Shown here one piece after another: positions 22,387 through 35,471 of a DNA stretch of 64,000 bases (the first letter of the stretch is position 1; every line of letters begins with the position of its first letter). The position numbers were made by a program, and so were the translations under genes. Under the pieces are notes generated by a model, which was not told where the DNA came from, ran no database searches, and was given only the letters and a program-made list of their open reading frames with translations. This stretch comes from Arachnopeziza araneosa (Eukaryota > Ascomycota > Leotiomycetes > Helotiales > Arachnopezizaceae), in NCBI GenBank assembly GCA_003988855.1, contig QYAI01000015.1:1-64000 (forward strand). Direction: 5' to 3'.

Positions 22387-25300
22387 ATGTCGATCAAGGT
22401 GTGTAATGTTGGATATATCTTCAAACAAGACTGATCATGATTGTCACAGCATGACCAGATCCTAAATCCTATAACAGCCCTTGAATTTATCCAGAACGGG
22501 CCTGGTCCTCTTTTGGTTCTGGCTGGTGAGGGGTCATATTTGAAAATTTTTGATGCCAAGACATCAAAACTCCTTTCAAAGTGTGAGGTGTTCTGTGATC
22601 AAATTATACATGGAATTGCAGTATGCCCGAGCAGAAATTGCCACACTGCTTTACAGCTTGTCATCTACGGAGGCTCTCATCTCCAATTGATGCGAAAGTC
22701 CCAATTTAGGCAAGTCCTATCACAAGAAGTAAGTTGCATCACGGATACCGCAGCCACGGCCTCAGACTGGATACTTGATGCTTCGGTCTCTCAGCATGAT
22801 TTTCTTGGTTGTGCTCTTGTCACGGCTCACAATACTGTCCTTCGAGCTAGGTTTGACGAGACAGACACGAGTGTTTTAGAAGTCGTGTCTTCCCCGTCAA
22901 GGTCCATTCTATACACTGCGCATATCACATGGGAATCAGAATCTCGGTTACTAATAGCAGCTGGCACTGTATTTGGTGAGATAATTGTCTGGGAATGTCT
23001 CCTACAAGGCGGCAGCCAGGTCTTGTTTACATTCACAGGTCATGAGGGTTCGATATTTGGAGTCAACATTTCATCCCCCGCTTTTCACCCAGACGGAACC
23101 GTCACACGTCTATTGGCGAGTTGTAGTGATGATCGCACGATTCGTATCTGGGACCTGACTCCAGATTCTCGCCATGTGGTCACCTCGGAAACCCAATTAC
23201 CACCTCCTGAGACTGGTTTTGGCCGCAAAAACAGGAAATTTCACGAAAATGCTAAACCTGTTGCTATTGTCATGGCTCATGCTTCGAGGATCTGGCATGT
23301 GAGATTCTTGTCAGAAAATCATCTGATTCCTAGGCGAACTTCTATTGGCTTGCTTTCCTTTGGAGAAGATGCAACCATTATACACTGGGCCTTGGAGCTT
23401 GATTCAATTTCTTCTAGTGAAACCGGAACATTTGGTTCTGAGAATACTACGAAATTTAATCCATCCATACTCGAAGCGAAACTTGTCTTGCTTGATACGT
23501 TCGCATTCCACTCTGGAAAACACCTATGGTCACCTGCTCTTCATAATGATGGCACGAACTCTATCGTTGGTACAGGTGGAGCTGACGGAAAGATCTCAAT
23601 GTTTGCAGTTACCAATGGAAGTTTGCAACAACCGATCGAGCAGGCAATAGACGGTTCAAATGTTACTGTACCAAGTGAAGTTGGATTCCTAAATCTCAAC
23701 ACTCACTCCGAGTCGTGGGATATTGACGATCTTCTTGATATTCTCAGATCAGAAAATGAGTCCAGCCTCAAGTTATCAACTTCCCTAGCAGGCGTGCAGC
23801 CAAAAGTTCTCCCAGCTATATTGTCTGACGCAGGACAAACCCAAAAAAACAGAACTTCTCAGAAGAACTCAAAAGACAATTTTCAGAAATATGCTTTCAT
23901 CTCCGGCAACAGCGTGCTTGTTACTACCACATTTGGCCGGGTGCTGCATGGCCGATTCGGGAGATCAATAATCTGGACTGAAGTTGGGCTTTCCACATCC
24001 GCTATCAAAGAATTGAGATCCTACTCCGTTGTGGTAGGGTTTGCTGAAATTGAGCTAGCTTATTTTGGAAGCGCAAATGGAAACATTTATGGTTGTGATA
24101 AAAGGCTAGCCTTAGTCGAAACTGGAAAGGTAGATGGCAAAATTGCCGACATGTTCAAGATCTACGATTCTGAAGCTCAGTATTATGGACTCCTCGTCAC
24201 GATTTTGATGAGTAGCGTTGCCAAACTCTTCAAAGTTGATCAGTCTTCATTACAATTGTCGGCTATGTTCGACTTTGTGCTTCCAGAGAAGTTTATCGTT
24301 ACAAGTGCTAATATGGTTAATGGGATATTCATTTTTGGTTCAAGATTTGGATCCTTAGCCTTCTATGATCCCCAGCAACCGCAGGACCCTTTGCTGGTAT
24401 GCAAGGTGGTGAATCGTGGTGCTGAAGATGCAGTAACTACTATTTTAGCTCTTCCCTCTGCTATTGGACGTTCTGAAGTCTCTCATTTCCTGATAACAAG
24501 AAGGGATGGTGCTTTCTCAATCTTCTATTTTCAAAGCATTCGTCCTAGTGACATAATTTCTGCAGCAACTGTGGAACTGCATCAAGTACACGAAGGCACT
24601 CCGCCATTCTGTTCAAAGATAGAAAATGCATGGTTTGAGCATGACAATCTATATCTTTACGGATTCAAATCAAGGAATTTTATCGTTTGGAATGAAACCA
24701 AACAGTGTGAAGTGACCAGCGTCGAATGTGGTGGTGCTCATAGAAGCTACGCTTATTCATATTTCCAAGAAGGAGGCTATTTCATTTACACCAAGGCATC
24801 CAAGCTTTATCTCCATTCGCACGTAGGGATTTCACATCGAATTATCAAGCCTGGCGGTCATGGTAGAGAGATCAAGTCGAGTGCTACATCTCAAGACCAA
24901 AGCTTTATAGCAACGGGCGCAGAGGATACTGCTATTCGAATCTGGAGATACGACCCTGCTTTGGATAACCGATTTAGCAGTGGGGTGGTCGTCCAGAAAC
25001 ATACGACAGGAATCCAGCATCTCCAGTGGTACGGTTCAAATTACCTCTTGAGCAGTGGTGGAAACGAGGAATTCTTTATTTTTAAGATTTCATCCGTTCC
25101 CGGCTTTGGTATTGGAGTTATCTGCGAAGCCACATTCCCAGATCAGAGAGAGGAAAGGGACTTGAGAATTACATGTTTCGATATCATCGATGTAGATCCC
25201 TCCAACTACGAAATCTTGATAATATTGGCATACTCAGACTCAACTCTACGCTCATACCTCTACTCCAAAGCCACGGGTTTCAAACTCCTCGCTACAGGGA

Positions 25301-25953
25301 GGTATACCTCTTCTTGCATCACACAACTTCGCTACCTCGACACTGCTGATGGCAACGTCCGATTTCTAACTGCTGCTACTGATGGCTATCTTACTACCTG
25401 GATTGGTACCTCATCTTTCCGATCTGACAAACCTGGCGAATTTATTATTCTTTCGACAAAAAAAGTCCACCAAAATACGATCAAATCGCTTTCTCTCCTG
25501 ACCTCCACCGCTTCTGACTTTGCGCTGATAGCAACTGGAGGCGACGACAGTGCTCTTGGATTCTCAGTCTTCCCTCTCCTTTCTAACACAGTCCTTACCC
25601 CGGCTATCTTTCTTTTAAATTCTGCCCACGCAGCTGCTATCACCGGCCTAGCAGCCGTGGCCGTATCTAGAAACGAAGATTTCGGGAAAACAAAGGATAA
25701 ATTCAAGTTTGTGAGCTCGGGAAATGATCAACGTCTTAAAATGTGGGAAGTACAGGTAATGAAAGAAGAAAAACGAGAAGGAAGATCAGGATATGAGGTG
25801 AAAGTTAAGATGATAGCTCAGAGGTTTACAGCTGTGGCAGATGTGGGCGATTTAACAGTGTTTCGGGCTAAGGCGGAGTCTGGTAGGGAGGGAGTAACGA
25901 AAGCGTTAGTGGTGGGAAATGGACTAGAAATTTGGGGCATTGAATCTTCATGA
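22387..25953 (+). CDS. Trm734/WDR6-like WD-repeat protein, partner of a tRNA ribose methyltransferase
   Basis: Trm734 (Rtt10 in yeast, WDR6 in animals) positions Trm7 to methylate the ribose of the wobble base (position 34) in tRNA-Phe, -Trp and -Leu; it acts in the cytosol. A first exon of only 12 nt (22387-22398, Met-Ser-Ile-Lys) joins a long exon 22450-25953 through a 51-nt intron, giving 1171 residues. No ATG opens the long frame near its start, which supports the short first exon. Residues 5-35 read like the family start (PITALEF, LLVLAGEGSYLKIFD). Many WD units are visible, for example LLASCSDDRTIRIWDLT, FIATGAEDTAIRIWRYD, LIATGGDDSALGF and FVSSGNDQRLKMWEV. Length and repeat layout fit the family, with two or three propellers expected. 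Confidence 0.85.
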
Positions 25954-26496
25954 TTTGTCATTTGATGTATGCCTCAATTTCTAAAAGGAGAGGGTATTGC
26001 TTCTTAATTTTATATTCCCTTCACTTGAAAATACACATCATCTTCGCCCTTGATGTCCAATCTCAAAATTTCTTTTGAAATTTGCTTCGGATGCAAGATT
26101 CTCTACGCTGATGAGTGCACAAGGTGGTGAATCTGAGACTTATGTCATCTAGAAAAATAAAGGTAATGAGTACAATAAACTTTTTGGCTTGTCTAACAGA
26201 AGTTGACTTGACTTTCAAGCTCATTCGTCAGCCTTGAAAGCGAGGCTGAATCACGTGCGTGCTTAGCGCGATTTTGATCCCTGTTTGCACTTAAAGCTCA
26301 GGGCGATCAAAGAAACGAATGTCAACTGGCCTCGCTGGTCTTATTCTCAACTCCAGTCATTCAAACCTGTTATTCGTTCTCCTTTGGCCTAAACTGCTTG
26401 CCGTTACTCTTCAATGGTTGCCTAGAATCTATCGCGACTACAAAAGCAGCTTCACCTATTCAAATCTTCAATTTCCTTGTTAATCCATCATCCAGC

Positions 26497-29400
26497 ATGT
26501 CGACTTCGCATCTTCTAAATCAGAATTTTGACGATAGCGAAGAGGAGGATGATTTCAATCCGCAACCTGCGGATGTGTCAGATGCCGAAGGTTCAGATCA
26601 TGATGATGATGCGGGGGCACAAATTCAACATGAAGCTTCGAGGCGGCGCGCTGTTGATATCGGGTCCGACGATGAGCCTGCTCCCAAGAGGAAAGCCCCG
26701 GTGATTACCGATCAAGATGATGAGGATGCGGAAGGTGAGGGGGAAGAAATTGCGACTGGCGCAAACGATGATGACGATGAAGATGAGGACGAAGAGGAAG
26801 ACGACGAGGAGGAAGAGATAACTGTTAGTATTATGAGTGGCGTGAAGATTTCTCTACCTGAGATAGCGCCAGACATGCACGAGTCTCAATTTCTAACCAG
26901 TTCTAGGGCCACCGCCGAAAGCGTAGACGCGAACGCCGCAATCAGTTCCTTGATGTCGAAGCCGAAGTCGATGAGGACGAGGATGAAAATGAAGACGACG
27001 AGGACGAGCTCAACGAGATTAAGGATAATTTCATTGCAGACACTCATCCTGATGATTTGGCAGATCTTCCAGCGGGAGGTGAGACAGATGACAGGAGACA
27101 TCGGGAGTTGGACAGAAGACGTGAGATGGAAGCCAGTCTCGATGCAGAGAAACAAGCCGAAATACTACGACAGCGATATGCCACCAAGAATAGATCTGGA
27201 AGGGGTCCCATGGGTGACTCTGCTGTGGTTCCAAAACGTCTCTTGCTACCTAGCGTCGACGATCCGAGTATCTGGGGTGTGAGATGTAAGGAAGGAAAGG
27301 AGAGGGAGGCAGTATTCTCGATAATGAAACGCATAGAAGAAAGGATGGGCACCAAAGACGAGCTTGCGATCACCTCGGCATTCGAGCGTGGCGGTACACA
27401 GTCGACAATGAAGGGCTTTATTTATGTCGAGGCTCAGCGGCAAGCCGATATTTTGGTCGCGCTCGATGGCCTGATGAATGTGTACCCACGGACAAAGATG
27501 ATTCTGGTGGAAATCAAGGAAATGCCTGATTTGCTCCGAGTCACAAAAACTCCTTCCATACAACCTGGAGCGTACGTGCGTATGAGAAGACCTGCTAAAT
27601 ATGCTGGAGATCTTGCTCAGGTTATCGATGTCACGGATACTGGACTCGAAATGCGTATCAAATACGTCCCTCGATTGGACTACGGGATGCATGAAGATGT
27701 AAACACACCTACCGATTCTTTTGGAGCAAAACGAAAACGCGCAATGGCTGGTCCTCGACCTCCATTAAGGTTGTTTAGTGAACTGGAGGCTAAGAAACGA
27801 CACGCCAAGTATCTAAGCGGAAGACCAGATACAAAAACCTGGAATTATCTGGGTGACGAATACATCAACGGATATTGTGAAAAGGATGTCAAGGTCCAAA
27901 CTTTGATCACAAAAGACGTAAACCCAACCCTGGAAGAAGTTACTAGATTCGCTTCCGGCGCGGATGATGGTACTGAGAACTTAGACTTGAATGCGCTTGC
28001 GGCTAGTCTCAAGGCCAGTACGGCTAATGCATCCTATCTTCCGGGGGACATTATCGAAGTTTACGAAGGTGAGCAGAAAGGTGTAGTTGGGAAAGCTATA
28101 TCAGTTCAAGGTGATATTGTCACAATCGCTGTCTCCGAAGGTGATCTGAAAGGGCAAACCATTGAGGTGCCTGTGAAGGGTCTTCGAAAACGATTCAAGG
28201 AAGGTGACCATGTCAAAGTCATTGGTGGAAGTCGGTTTAGAGATGAAGTGGGAATGGTGGTGAAAATTTCTGAAGACCGTGTTACACTTCTCACTGATCA
28301 GAACAACACCGAAGTCACGGTATTTAGCAAGGATCTTCGAGAAGCCAGCGATTCCGGTGGCATGGGCTCACTAGGGCAATATGAGCTATGGGACTTGGTT
28401 CAACTTGACCCTACAACTGTTGCTTGCATTGTCAAGGTTGATCGAGAATCCCTGGTTGTGCTTGATCAAAATGGTCAAAGTCGAATGGTCATGCCATCTC
28501 AAATCTCGAACAAGCTCGAAAAGCGCAAGCACGCTGTTGCTACAGACAAGAATGGGGCAGAAATTGGTATAGATGATGTTGTTAAAGAATCTGGAGGTGA
28601 GGTCAGATCTGGAAAGATCATTCACATCCACCGCGCATACCTTTTCTTAAAGTCGCCCACTCAGAGCGAGAATGCCGGAGTTTTCGTCACTCGGACAACC
28701 AATGTCGCAAGCGTTTCTGCCAAAGGTGGTAGAGTTATAAACCCTGTTGCCTCTATGGACTTGAACTCTATGAATCCAGCTATGAAGCGGAATACAGGAG
28801 CTACTAATGGTGATATGGCTCCTCCCAAGTCCTTTGGAAAAGACAGATCTATTGGTCAAACTGTTACGATCCGAAAAGGGCCTTACAAAGGCTTATTAGG
28901 TATTGTGAAGGAAACTACTGATACCAATGCTCGCATCGAATTACATACGAAGAATAAGATAGTAAGTGTACCAAAGGATGCCCTGGGATTCAAAGACAAA
29001 CACACTGGGCAAAATATTGATCCGAACTCGAGAGGCGGCTTTGGTGGTGGCAGAGGTGGTGGAGCTTCTCGAGGAGGTAGAGGTGGATTTGGGGGAGCTA
29101 CACCGAGCAGTGGTTTTGATGGTGGTCGTACACCAATGGCAGCGAGCGCAGTCGGTCGAACTCCAGCTTGGGGCACCGCAAGAAGTAAGTCAGATTGCTC
29201 CATTCGACTTTATTTTATTAACATGTTTAGCTCCCGCCGCTGGAGACCATGGTGGGCGGACACCAGCCTGGAAATCCAGTGGTGATGGAGGACGTACTCC
29301 AGGTTGGAGTAACGACGGATCCCGCACTGTAAACCCTTACGACGGGAGCCGAACAGCCTATGGTGGTGGAAACAGAACACCGGCTTGGACTTCCGGTACT

Positions 29401-29871
29401 AAGACACCAGCGTACGGTCTTCAAAACGACCCTTTTTCAGCAGGATCAAAAACTCCCGGCTACAGTGGAGGCGACGCCTGGGGCTCCAAAACCCCAGCTT
29501 ATCAACCACAGGCCGCTCAAAATGACAACTGGGCCAACCAACCGGCTACCAACAACAATTGGGGCAATTACGATGCTCCAACTCCTGGGGCAGCACTCTC
29601 TGCGCCAACTCCTGCAGCAATGAACGCACCTACTCCAGGAGCCTACTCAGCGCCTACACCTGCACCGTACAGTGCTCCAACTCCTGCAGCTGCACCAACT
29701 CCTGCTCCGGGTTGGGGAGCCGGTGGGTGGGGCGCCCCTACACCACAAGCAATGGATGCTCCAACGCCAGGAGCTCAGCAAGGTTATTATGCAGCTCCAA
29801 CGCCTGGAGCGTATGGAGTGCCAGAAACACCAGCTGCGTGGCAGGATGATGGGCCGAGGTATGTGGATTAG
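26497..29871 (+). CDS. SPT5: Transcription elongation factor Spt5
   Basis: Spt5 pairs with Spt4 and clamps RNA polymerase II during elongation in the nucleus. Three exons join in phase: 26497-26823, 26907-29184 and 29231-29871, for 1081 residues. Order of parts: an acidic N-terminus (residues 1-165, Asp/Glu runs and GHRRKRRRERRNQFLDVEAE), the NGN domain at about 225-320 (IWGVRCKEGKEREAVF, VYPRTKMILVEIKEMPDLL), then several KOW modules, for example YVRMRRPAKYAGDLAQVID, FKEGDHVKVIGGSRFRDEVG and GQTVTIRKGPYKGLLG. The tail holds a Gly/Arg-rich stretch (GGGRGGGASRGGRGGFGG), then repeats GGRTPAW and APTPGA that form the phosphorylated C-terminal region. The second intron falls inside that repeat region. 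The upstream in-frame extension lacks a better Met. Identity is firm. Confidence 0.97.
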
Positions 29872-30503
29872 TTGAAAATGTATTTTATATGGCATGGAAA
29901 GGAATGATTAGAGACAAGGGAATATTTCGGAGAGTTAATAGCCGTTATCTTCGTATCTTCTGCTCTCCTCTGGATCTTTAGCAGAACCATAAGCTCGGTG
30001 TCGAAAATCAGGATGCATTGAACTTGCAATAAAACATGGAGTATCTCACAAAGTTGAATATCCTTTCCTTATTCCGTGATTTCAAGTTCATCGCCCCGTC
30101 CTTGCCTCCTTATCTGTCAAACCTCAAAATCGGTCTTTAAGTCAAATGCGAATGCCAGCCATCAAATGTTCTTTAAGCCTAGTGGTTGACAGGCTGAAAT
30201 AGAAGTCATAATTGAATTTCGACGACCAGCTATATCTTGCAACTTTGAGAGCACATTTTCACATGAAAAATGAACCCAGACTTTAATGACCAAGTGTGCT
30301 TTATGACGTTTGAAGTGTTACAAGGACTGTGGATAGTGTCAAAATGGGATGGATCATCCGTGGTTTTCATACGAGATGCTAATCTTAAGTGGAGAAAAGG
30401 GAGAGAAGGCACAAGCAAGATTGCAAATGTTGCTTCCTACCCCATAGAAGAGCCTAACATGTCCAAACCACAAGCTCATTTGCGTAGACTGCTTGGATTC
30501 ACC
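29872..30503. other. Intergenic region between Spt5 and the F-box gene
   Basis: This convergent intergenic stretch holds the two 3' flanks. I see no gene or repeat of note in it. Confidence 0.6.
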
Positions 30504-32611
30504 TCAAAGTGGGTCATGCACCACACAACGCTTAACACACCACTTCTGCATCCACTTCCACTGGTCTGGCGTCACAGCTAGACCATTATCTTCCAGATCA
30601 GTGAATGCAAACCCGTTGGCGCACTCGCACGTAGATATTATAGAAGAAGATTCTTGATGCGGTTGATCGTCGATGGCTACTCCGCGAAATTCCTCGATAT
30701 CACTCTCCCGCTCATCATCAGATTCCCCCTGTTCATCAATGTTTTCATCTGCACTAAATTCAAGGGTGCTCTCAGTCTCATCAGTTTGCAGGTGATCGGA
30801 TTCTGGACTTTCAGCGTCTCCTTCGCCCTCAGAACTGCTACTTTCGACGTCAGACTCGTTGGAAGAGCTTTGTTCTTCTTCTGTACTAGAACCAAGATCC
30901 CAACTGACGTTTGATTCAGTATCACTGTCATACTGGAGGTTGCCAACAGTTATTGGGGCGGCAAAACCCATTGCTGCAAAATCAGGAGGGCCAGGATCGT
31001 AGCCAATGCCTCTCAGGCTAATCCACTTGAGCCTGTGTCGCAGCCTCAGTCGAATGTATTCAAGAATGTTTTTCCAACGGCCGGATCTTAGGGATATATA
31101 TCTCAATCGTATGCACAATAGTGTATCCTTATGACGTCGTAAAAACTCAAGAATCTCCTCTTCCTCCAGATACCAAAGGTGTATGCCGAAGTGTTTTAAT
31201 TTGGTCAGATGTACATTCTGGAAAATTGCTTCTAAAGGAATCGAAACCCGGTGCGAACTAGGCACCAAATATTTAGTTCAATGATAAGACATATCTCAAT
31301 TCACGAACTAAATTAGACATGGGAGACTGAAAGGGTTTCTTACAATCCAACATGAAGACCCAAGAGGTTATGTGCTGCATTCCATATCACTAGAAATAGT
31401 GGTGCTAGTCCCAAGACTTTGTCCTCAAGAAAGCCTGCGTGATCTCGGAACTCCTGTTCTAGATAGTTTAGATTACCCACACAATCTGCGATACTAGTAC
31501 GGATATTAGGACTGGATAACCAAAAGTTAGCCATTTCTGACTTCAATAAGCTTTGGTATGAGAAGAAGAAATTAGGATCAGATTTGTTTTATGTTATGGG
31601 ACATCACCCAATGTGTTTATCTTAAGAAAAGTCAACTAAGAAGAACTTGGGCTCCTTACGTTAGAGTTAAAGGCAAAGGAGGGTCCATGAAACGGCTTGA
31701 AAATCTGGTAATTGGGTTTTTAAGTTCTTTGGTTGCTGCGCCTAATGTTCGTGCAGCATGCATGAAGCCGTCTGTCAATGGGGCTGGTTGGAACTCTTCT
31801 GCGTAGTGTGGGAATCTCTGTAAGAATCTGATCCAACGGACTGTGAGTTGGTCTTCGACTTTCATCAGCCGAATTTGTGACAATATCTCGAACCTTTGCA
31901 TGGCAAAACGTAGTAATCGAGCATCGAGGTGTTCTTCTATTAGAATTCGTTGATCAATCGACTCGTGCAAGACGCTTGTGATTAATTCCATGTCTTGCTC
32001 TCGCCTGTCGTTCCAGGAATTAGGGAGGTTGCCAGAGGGTTGGTCAATCTGCCGCAAGAGAAATAGAAAGCGTTCACTATCTTTGAGTACACGTTGGCGA
32101 GCTGGAGAATGCTAAGTTCGGCCAAGGACATACCTTGAGGATAGAAACGGGGAATCATATAGCTGAACTGTTTTACCTTTTCGGCAAGGTGAGGTCTCTC
32201 CGAAAGCCATCTAAGCCGATCAAGGCCTGCAAAAGAAAATCGTATTACGACTCGAGTGAATTGGGGAGCTATGCCCACAACACTACACTCGGGACAAATG
32301 AGTCTCTATCGTCTTTATATTAGTTTGAAGAAGCGTGGAGATTCCTGTGGAGACCGTACAAATATTCCAATCTGAGCTATATCGGGAAATGGTGGGAATG
32401 CTGCAAAACTGTCCTGCGACAGACTGTTTCTTTGCTCAGGACGGACCAAATCACTCGACATCGGAACAAGGTGCTTAAGAATGATATCCAGAATCTCAGT
32501 GATCCTTGCGATCTTCCTGAACGATGCTGTTCGATCATAGTATTCATCGTGGAAAGCCTCTCGCTGCGGAGTAGAGAATCCTGCTGTTGCTACATCGGTG
32601 GACTGCTCCAT
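30504..32611 (-). CDS. F-box protein with acidic C-terminal tail
   Basis: F-box proteins carry substrates to SCF ubiquitin ligases. Five exons are inferred, all in phase: 32611-32360, 32305-32134, 32101-31660, 31550-31344 and 31257-30504, giving 608 residues. The F-box-like start is ITEILDIILKHLVP (residues about 32-46), then the split FRLICPECSVVGIAPQFTRV and FSFAGLDRLRWLSERPHLAE, which copy the usual fungal pattern in which the F-box is followed by a leucine-rich region. Later LRSGRWKNILEYIRLRL and WISLRGIGYDPG repeat that pattern. Residues from about 430 to 560 are very acidic and Ser-rich, before a short Cys-containing end (CECANGFAF, WMQKWCVKRCV). The first intron is assigned because its bypass runs into stops. 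Substrate unknown. Exon 1 to 2 join is the weakest. Confidence 0.75.
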
Positions 32612-34244
32612 CTCAAATACCGCTGAGAGCAGGAGTAAGGCATCCCCCTCAGTAGACAGAATAAACAAGGCGCCGAACAGAGGTAATGGACACGTGGATA
32701 GGGCTTATAATCGGCAGAGAGGTACACTTTGCCCGATATGCTGAACCTGTCCGAAAACCGACAGCACACTTCACCACCTCAGTCCGAGCAAACATCTGAC
32801 GTGTTTATGCATTCGAGTATGGGTGAGCTGGGTGGTCTGGTCTTACGGCATACACTTTGTTTCCTTGGTCATCTGCGACTTGCATGCTGGTCGTAGTTGC
32901 AGAACGCCTGGTATTGCGCATGTAATTGAACCTATCAAGGGTTTCCGAGCGGCACGATCCTTAGCGGTTCCAAGGGATCGGTGCCATTTACCATCACGTG
33001 AGTTGTAAGAGCCTGTCATCTTCTCTGTATTGGCATGGAGGTGGTGTGGGTTCCATGCCTCTCCAATCTGATGGTGGTCAACTGCAGAATCTTCTGCAGT
33101 GGCTGCATCAGCCAGACGAAGTTGACAGGGCCGGCTCGAGGATTGCGATTTCCGTCTTGTTGGATCTTGCAACAGGCCAATAGCAAGGAGATGGAGATCT
33201 TGTTGCAACATGAGAAAGGCTGGTAAGCAAACAAGCAAGCATGTCTCGCATTTCACTCTTCTCCAGGCGCCGAGAGAGGAAGCAAACTCGGCAGCACTAG
33301 ATTGTACAGGGAGATCACCTTGTCGTTGTGAAAGTGGAAAGCCTTGAATCCTGTTGAAGTGGGTGGTGGGTGTGCAGGATGGGCGCTTAAATGACCCCGC
33401 GTAGAACCTCTTCCTGTCCAATCTTTTCCCACCGTAAATCCCGCAACACAACCTTCAAAGCCATTCGCCCCTGCTCTGCTCTTGGTCGACGGACTTCCAT
33501 CCGAGATAACATTTGAGGGGACGGGCCGCCACAGCATTGAACCTTTCTTCACTTCAACTTTACTGGTACCAAAGCAGCCATCAGCAAGCCGTCGAATCTT
33601 CACCGAAAGAATGCAGAGCATGCCGAAAATAACCGGATGCTGTGCAGATACAGGGTTTGGTATTGACGCAAGTGGCCGCTTTCGTGTGATCGGTGCTTTA
33701 CATATCACGAAAAGTATCCATCATGGATGAGAGCAAATTCCCACAAAGGTCCTGGCCGCCCCACCACGAGCACCACAGATGGTTATTGCTGTTGGCTTGG
33801 TTGCCAATTGCCATTCTGATTCGGCCAGAGGTTCAGCGCTGAAAGTGATGACACGGGAAAGATCACAATTTATCACTGTCTAGTTCTCAGCTGGGTTAAT
33901 GAAAATACGTGAATCCCGAAAGCAAGTCAGCCCATCTCGGAGAGCTGATAGCCGAATGCAACACTATTGCTAATCCTGGACGAAAGACTGAACGATTGAA
34001 GCGTCTGCGACGCGACCTGGTCTCGTGATGGGCGCTCGCGAATGTTCAAGTCGGTGCTGTACAGTAAATATTTCAAACTTAATAGAGTAACTCTTTTTGA
34101 CTTGAGGCCTCTCTGTATCGAGTTTCACACGGATTCAAACCGTCGTATCTGTTCTTGGTCTTCTGCCGAAGACTAATTGGCCCACCTTGGTGTGACTTCT
34201 TCAACGAAAGGGCTCTTCCCGATTTAGATTTACTCCAATTACGC
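32612..34244. other. Gene-free stretch of 1.6 kb
   Basis: The left part is the F-box gene promoter, the right part the 3' flank of the adenylyltransferase gene. Several overlapping open frames exist on both strands near 32843-33730 but none has a family look, a good start or plausible splice partners, so I see no supported gene. Confidence 0.5.
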
Positions 34245-35471
34245 CTAAAGAGATGAATTACGAGCATTTTCAGCCCTTCGTTTGCGTATTTCGGTGCTGC
34301 TGATCTTGGAGGCAAACTCTTCAGTTTTCTTTGAACTTCCACCCTCATCAAGTGCATCCAGAACGTCAACTTCGAAGACCTCGAGGGCCTTCCATCCTTT
34401 CTCTATACGTTTGTGATTGACCGCTTGGCCGCCAGAACGTGTCTCTGCCGATACAACAAGAGCAGTAACATCCTCATCAGTGATTGTAGGCCCAAATGGA
34501 TCCTGAATCTTAACACATTCGATAGTGATAGATGGATATAGCAAAGTGGTGTGAACTGCATGGCCATTGGGACCGGGCTCATCTAAGAACCGTGTCTTCA
34601 GCGTCTGCTCATGATTTTCTCGTGTAAAAGACAATATTGAGAGTAGAAAATCTACTACATCTTCCTGGCGCTGTTTCCAACTTTTCAAAAACTCGGCATA
34701 TTTCTTGTTCTTCAACAATTCGTCTCCTGTGATTCCAATAATCAACCTCCGAGTGGTTGATGATCCAACGCTGGCTGGCTGAAGGAGCAAAGACGTAGCT
34801 GTGAGGAGAAGCTTATGGCCTGCATGAAGATGATCAAAAGTTCCACCAACGGCCACTACATGGTGGCTCGGGGATGAGCTCGGGCTGGTATCCACAACTT
34901 GCGAGATATTCTGAACCAAGCTGAGACCACCACTGACAATATTCACGTGACCAACCAGAGGTGGACTGTTTTGGTTGACAAGATGCAAATACTTCGCAAG
35001 CAGTCCCTGGCCTTGTTCACCCTCGACTGAAAATATCGTCGTCCATTGACGGCGCGTCACCGCAAAAGTTGAGAGATCAACAATTGGTCCTGCTACCATG
35101 GAATCGAAGACGCTTTCTGGATTGAGAATTTGTGAGCTATTATAATCCAGCAAGATCACACGTGCATCTACTGATTCAGGCAGATCAGCATCAACTTCCA
35201 CACCTACTTTGGCGCATACGATAGACAAAAGACTATAAACTGCTGCCAAAAGCTTTTGAGCCTCCTCGTACACCTCCGCCCTTGGTATAGAGGATCGACC
35301 GTGGAAATATTGATATGGCACGAGTATTTGAAGCTCTGAGCTTTCCCTGGAACTCTTGAGGGCAATAGTCGCTGCACTTAGAGCTGGTCGATATGCCGCA
35401 GAGAGTGATGCCAAGGTTAGAGGTCTAGGCGGAGAAGGAAGGAGAAGAAGAGAGGGCAAAGACCTGGCCAT
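34245..35471 (-). CDS. CAB4: Phosphopantetheine adenylyltransferase (coenzyme A synthesis)
   Basis: The enzyme joins 4'-phosphopantetheine and ATP to dephospho-CoA, the fourth step of CoA synthesis (Cab4 in yeast). It is a single exon of 408 residues. The nucleotidyltransferase core starts at about residue 205 with VVAVGGTFDHLHAGHKLLLT, which carries the HxGH motif (HAGH) that binds ATP phosphates. Later IIGITGDELLKNKKYAEFL and VVSAETRSGGQAVNHKR, and the end motif ISSTEIRKRRAE, which matches the ISSTxIR block of this family. Residues 1-200 form a longer, less conserved N-terminal part, as is usual in fungi. The first in-frame ATG is used. No dephospho-CoA kinase domain is present, unlike the fused animal enzyme. 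Assignment by motif is strong. Confidence 0.92.
   Translation of the reverse strand: MARSLPSLLLLPSPPRPLTLASLSAAYRPALSAATIALKSSRESSELQILVPYQYFHGRSSIPRAEVYEEAQKLLAAVYSLLSIVCAKVGVEVDADLPESVDARVILLDYNSSQILNPESVFDSMVAGPIVDLSTFAVTRRQWTTIFSVEGEQGQGLLAKYLHLVNQNSPPLVGHVNIVSGGLSLVQNISQVVDTSPSSSPSHHVVAVGGTFDHLHAGHKLLLTATSLLLQPASVGSSTTRRLIIGITGDELLKNKKYAEFLKSWKQRQEDVVDFLLSILSFTRENHEQTLKTRFLDEPGPNGHAVHTTLLYPSITIECVKIQDPFGPTITDEDVTALVVSAETRSGGQAVNHKRIEKGWKALEVFEVDVLDALDEGGSSKKTEEFASKISSTEIRKRRAENARNSSL

Noticed and set aside
33253..33708. Minus-strand frame of 151 codons in the gap after the F-box gene
   Set aside because: No recognisable motif, no conserved start and an overlapping frame on the other strand; not enough to call a gene.
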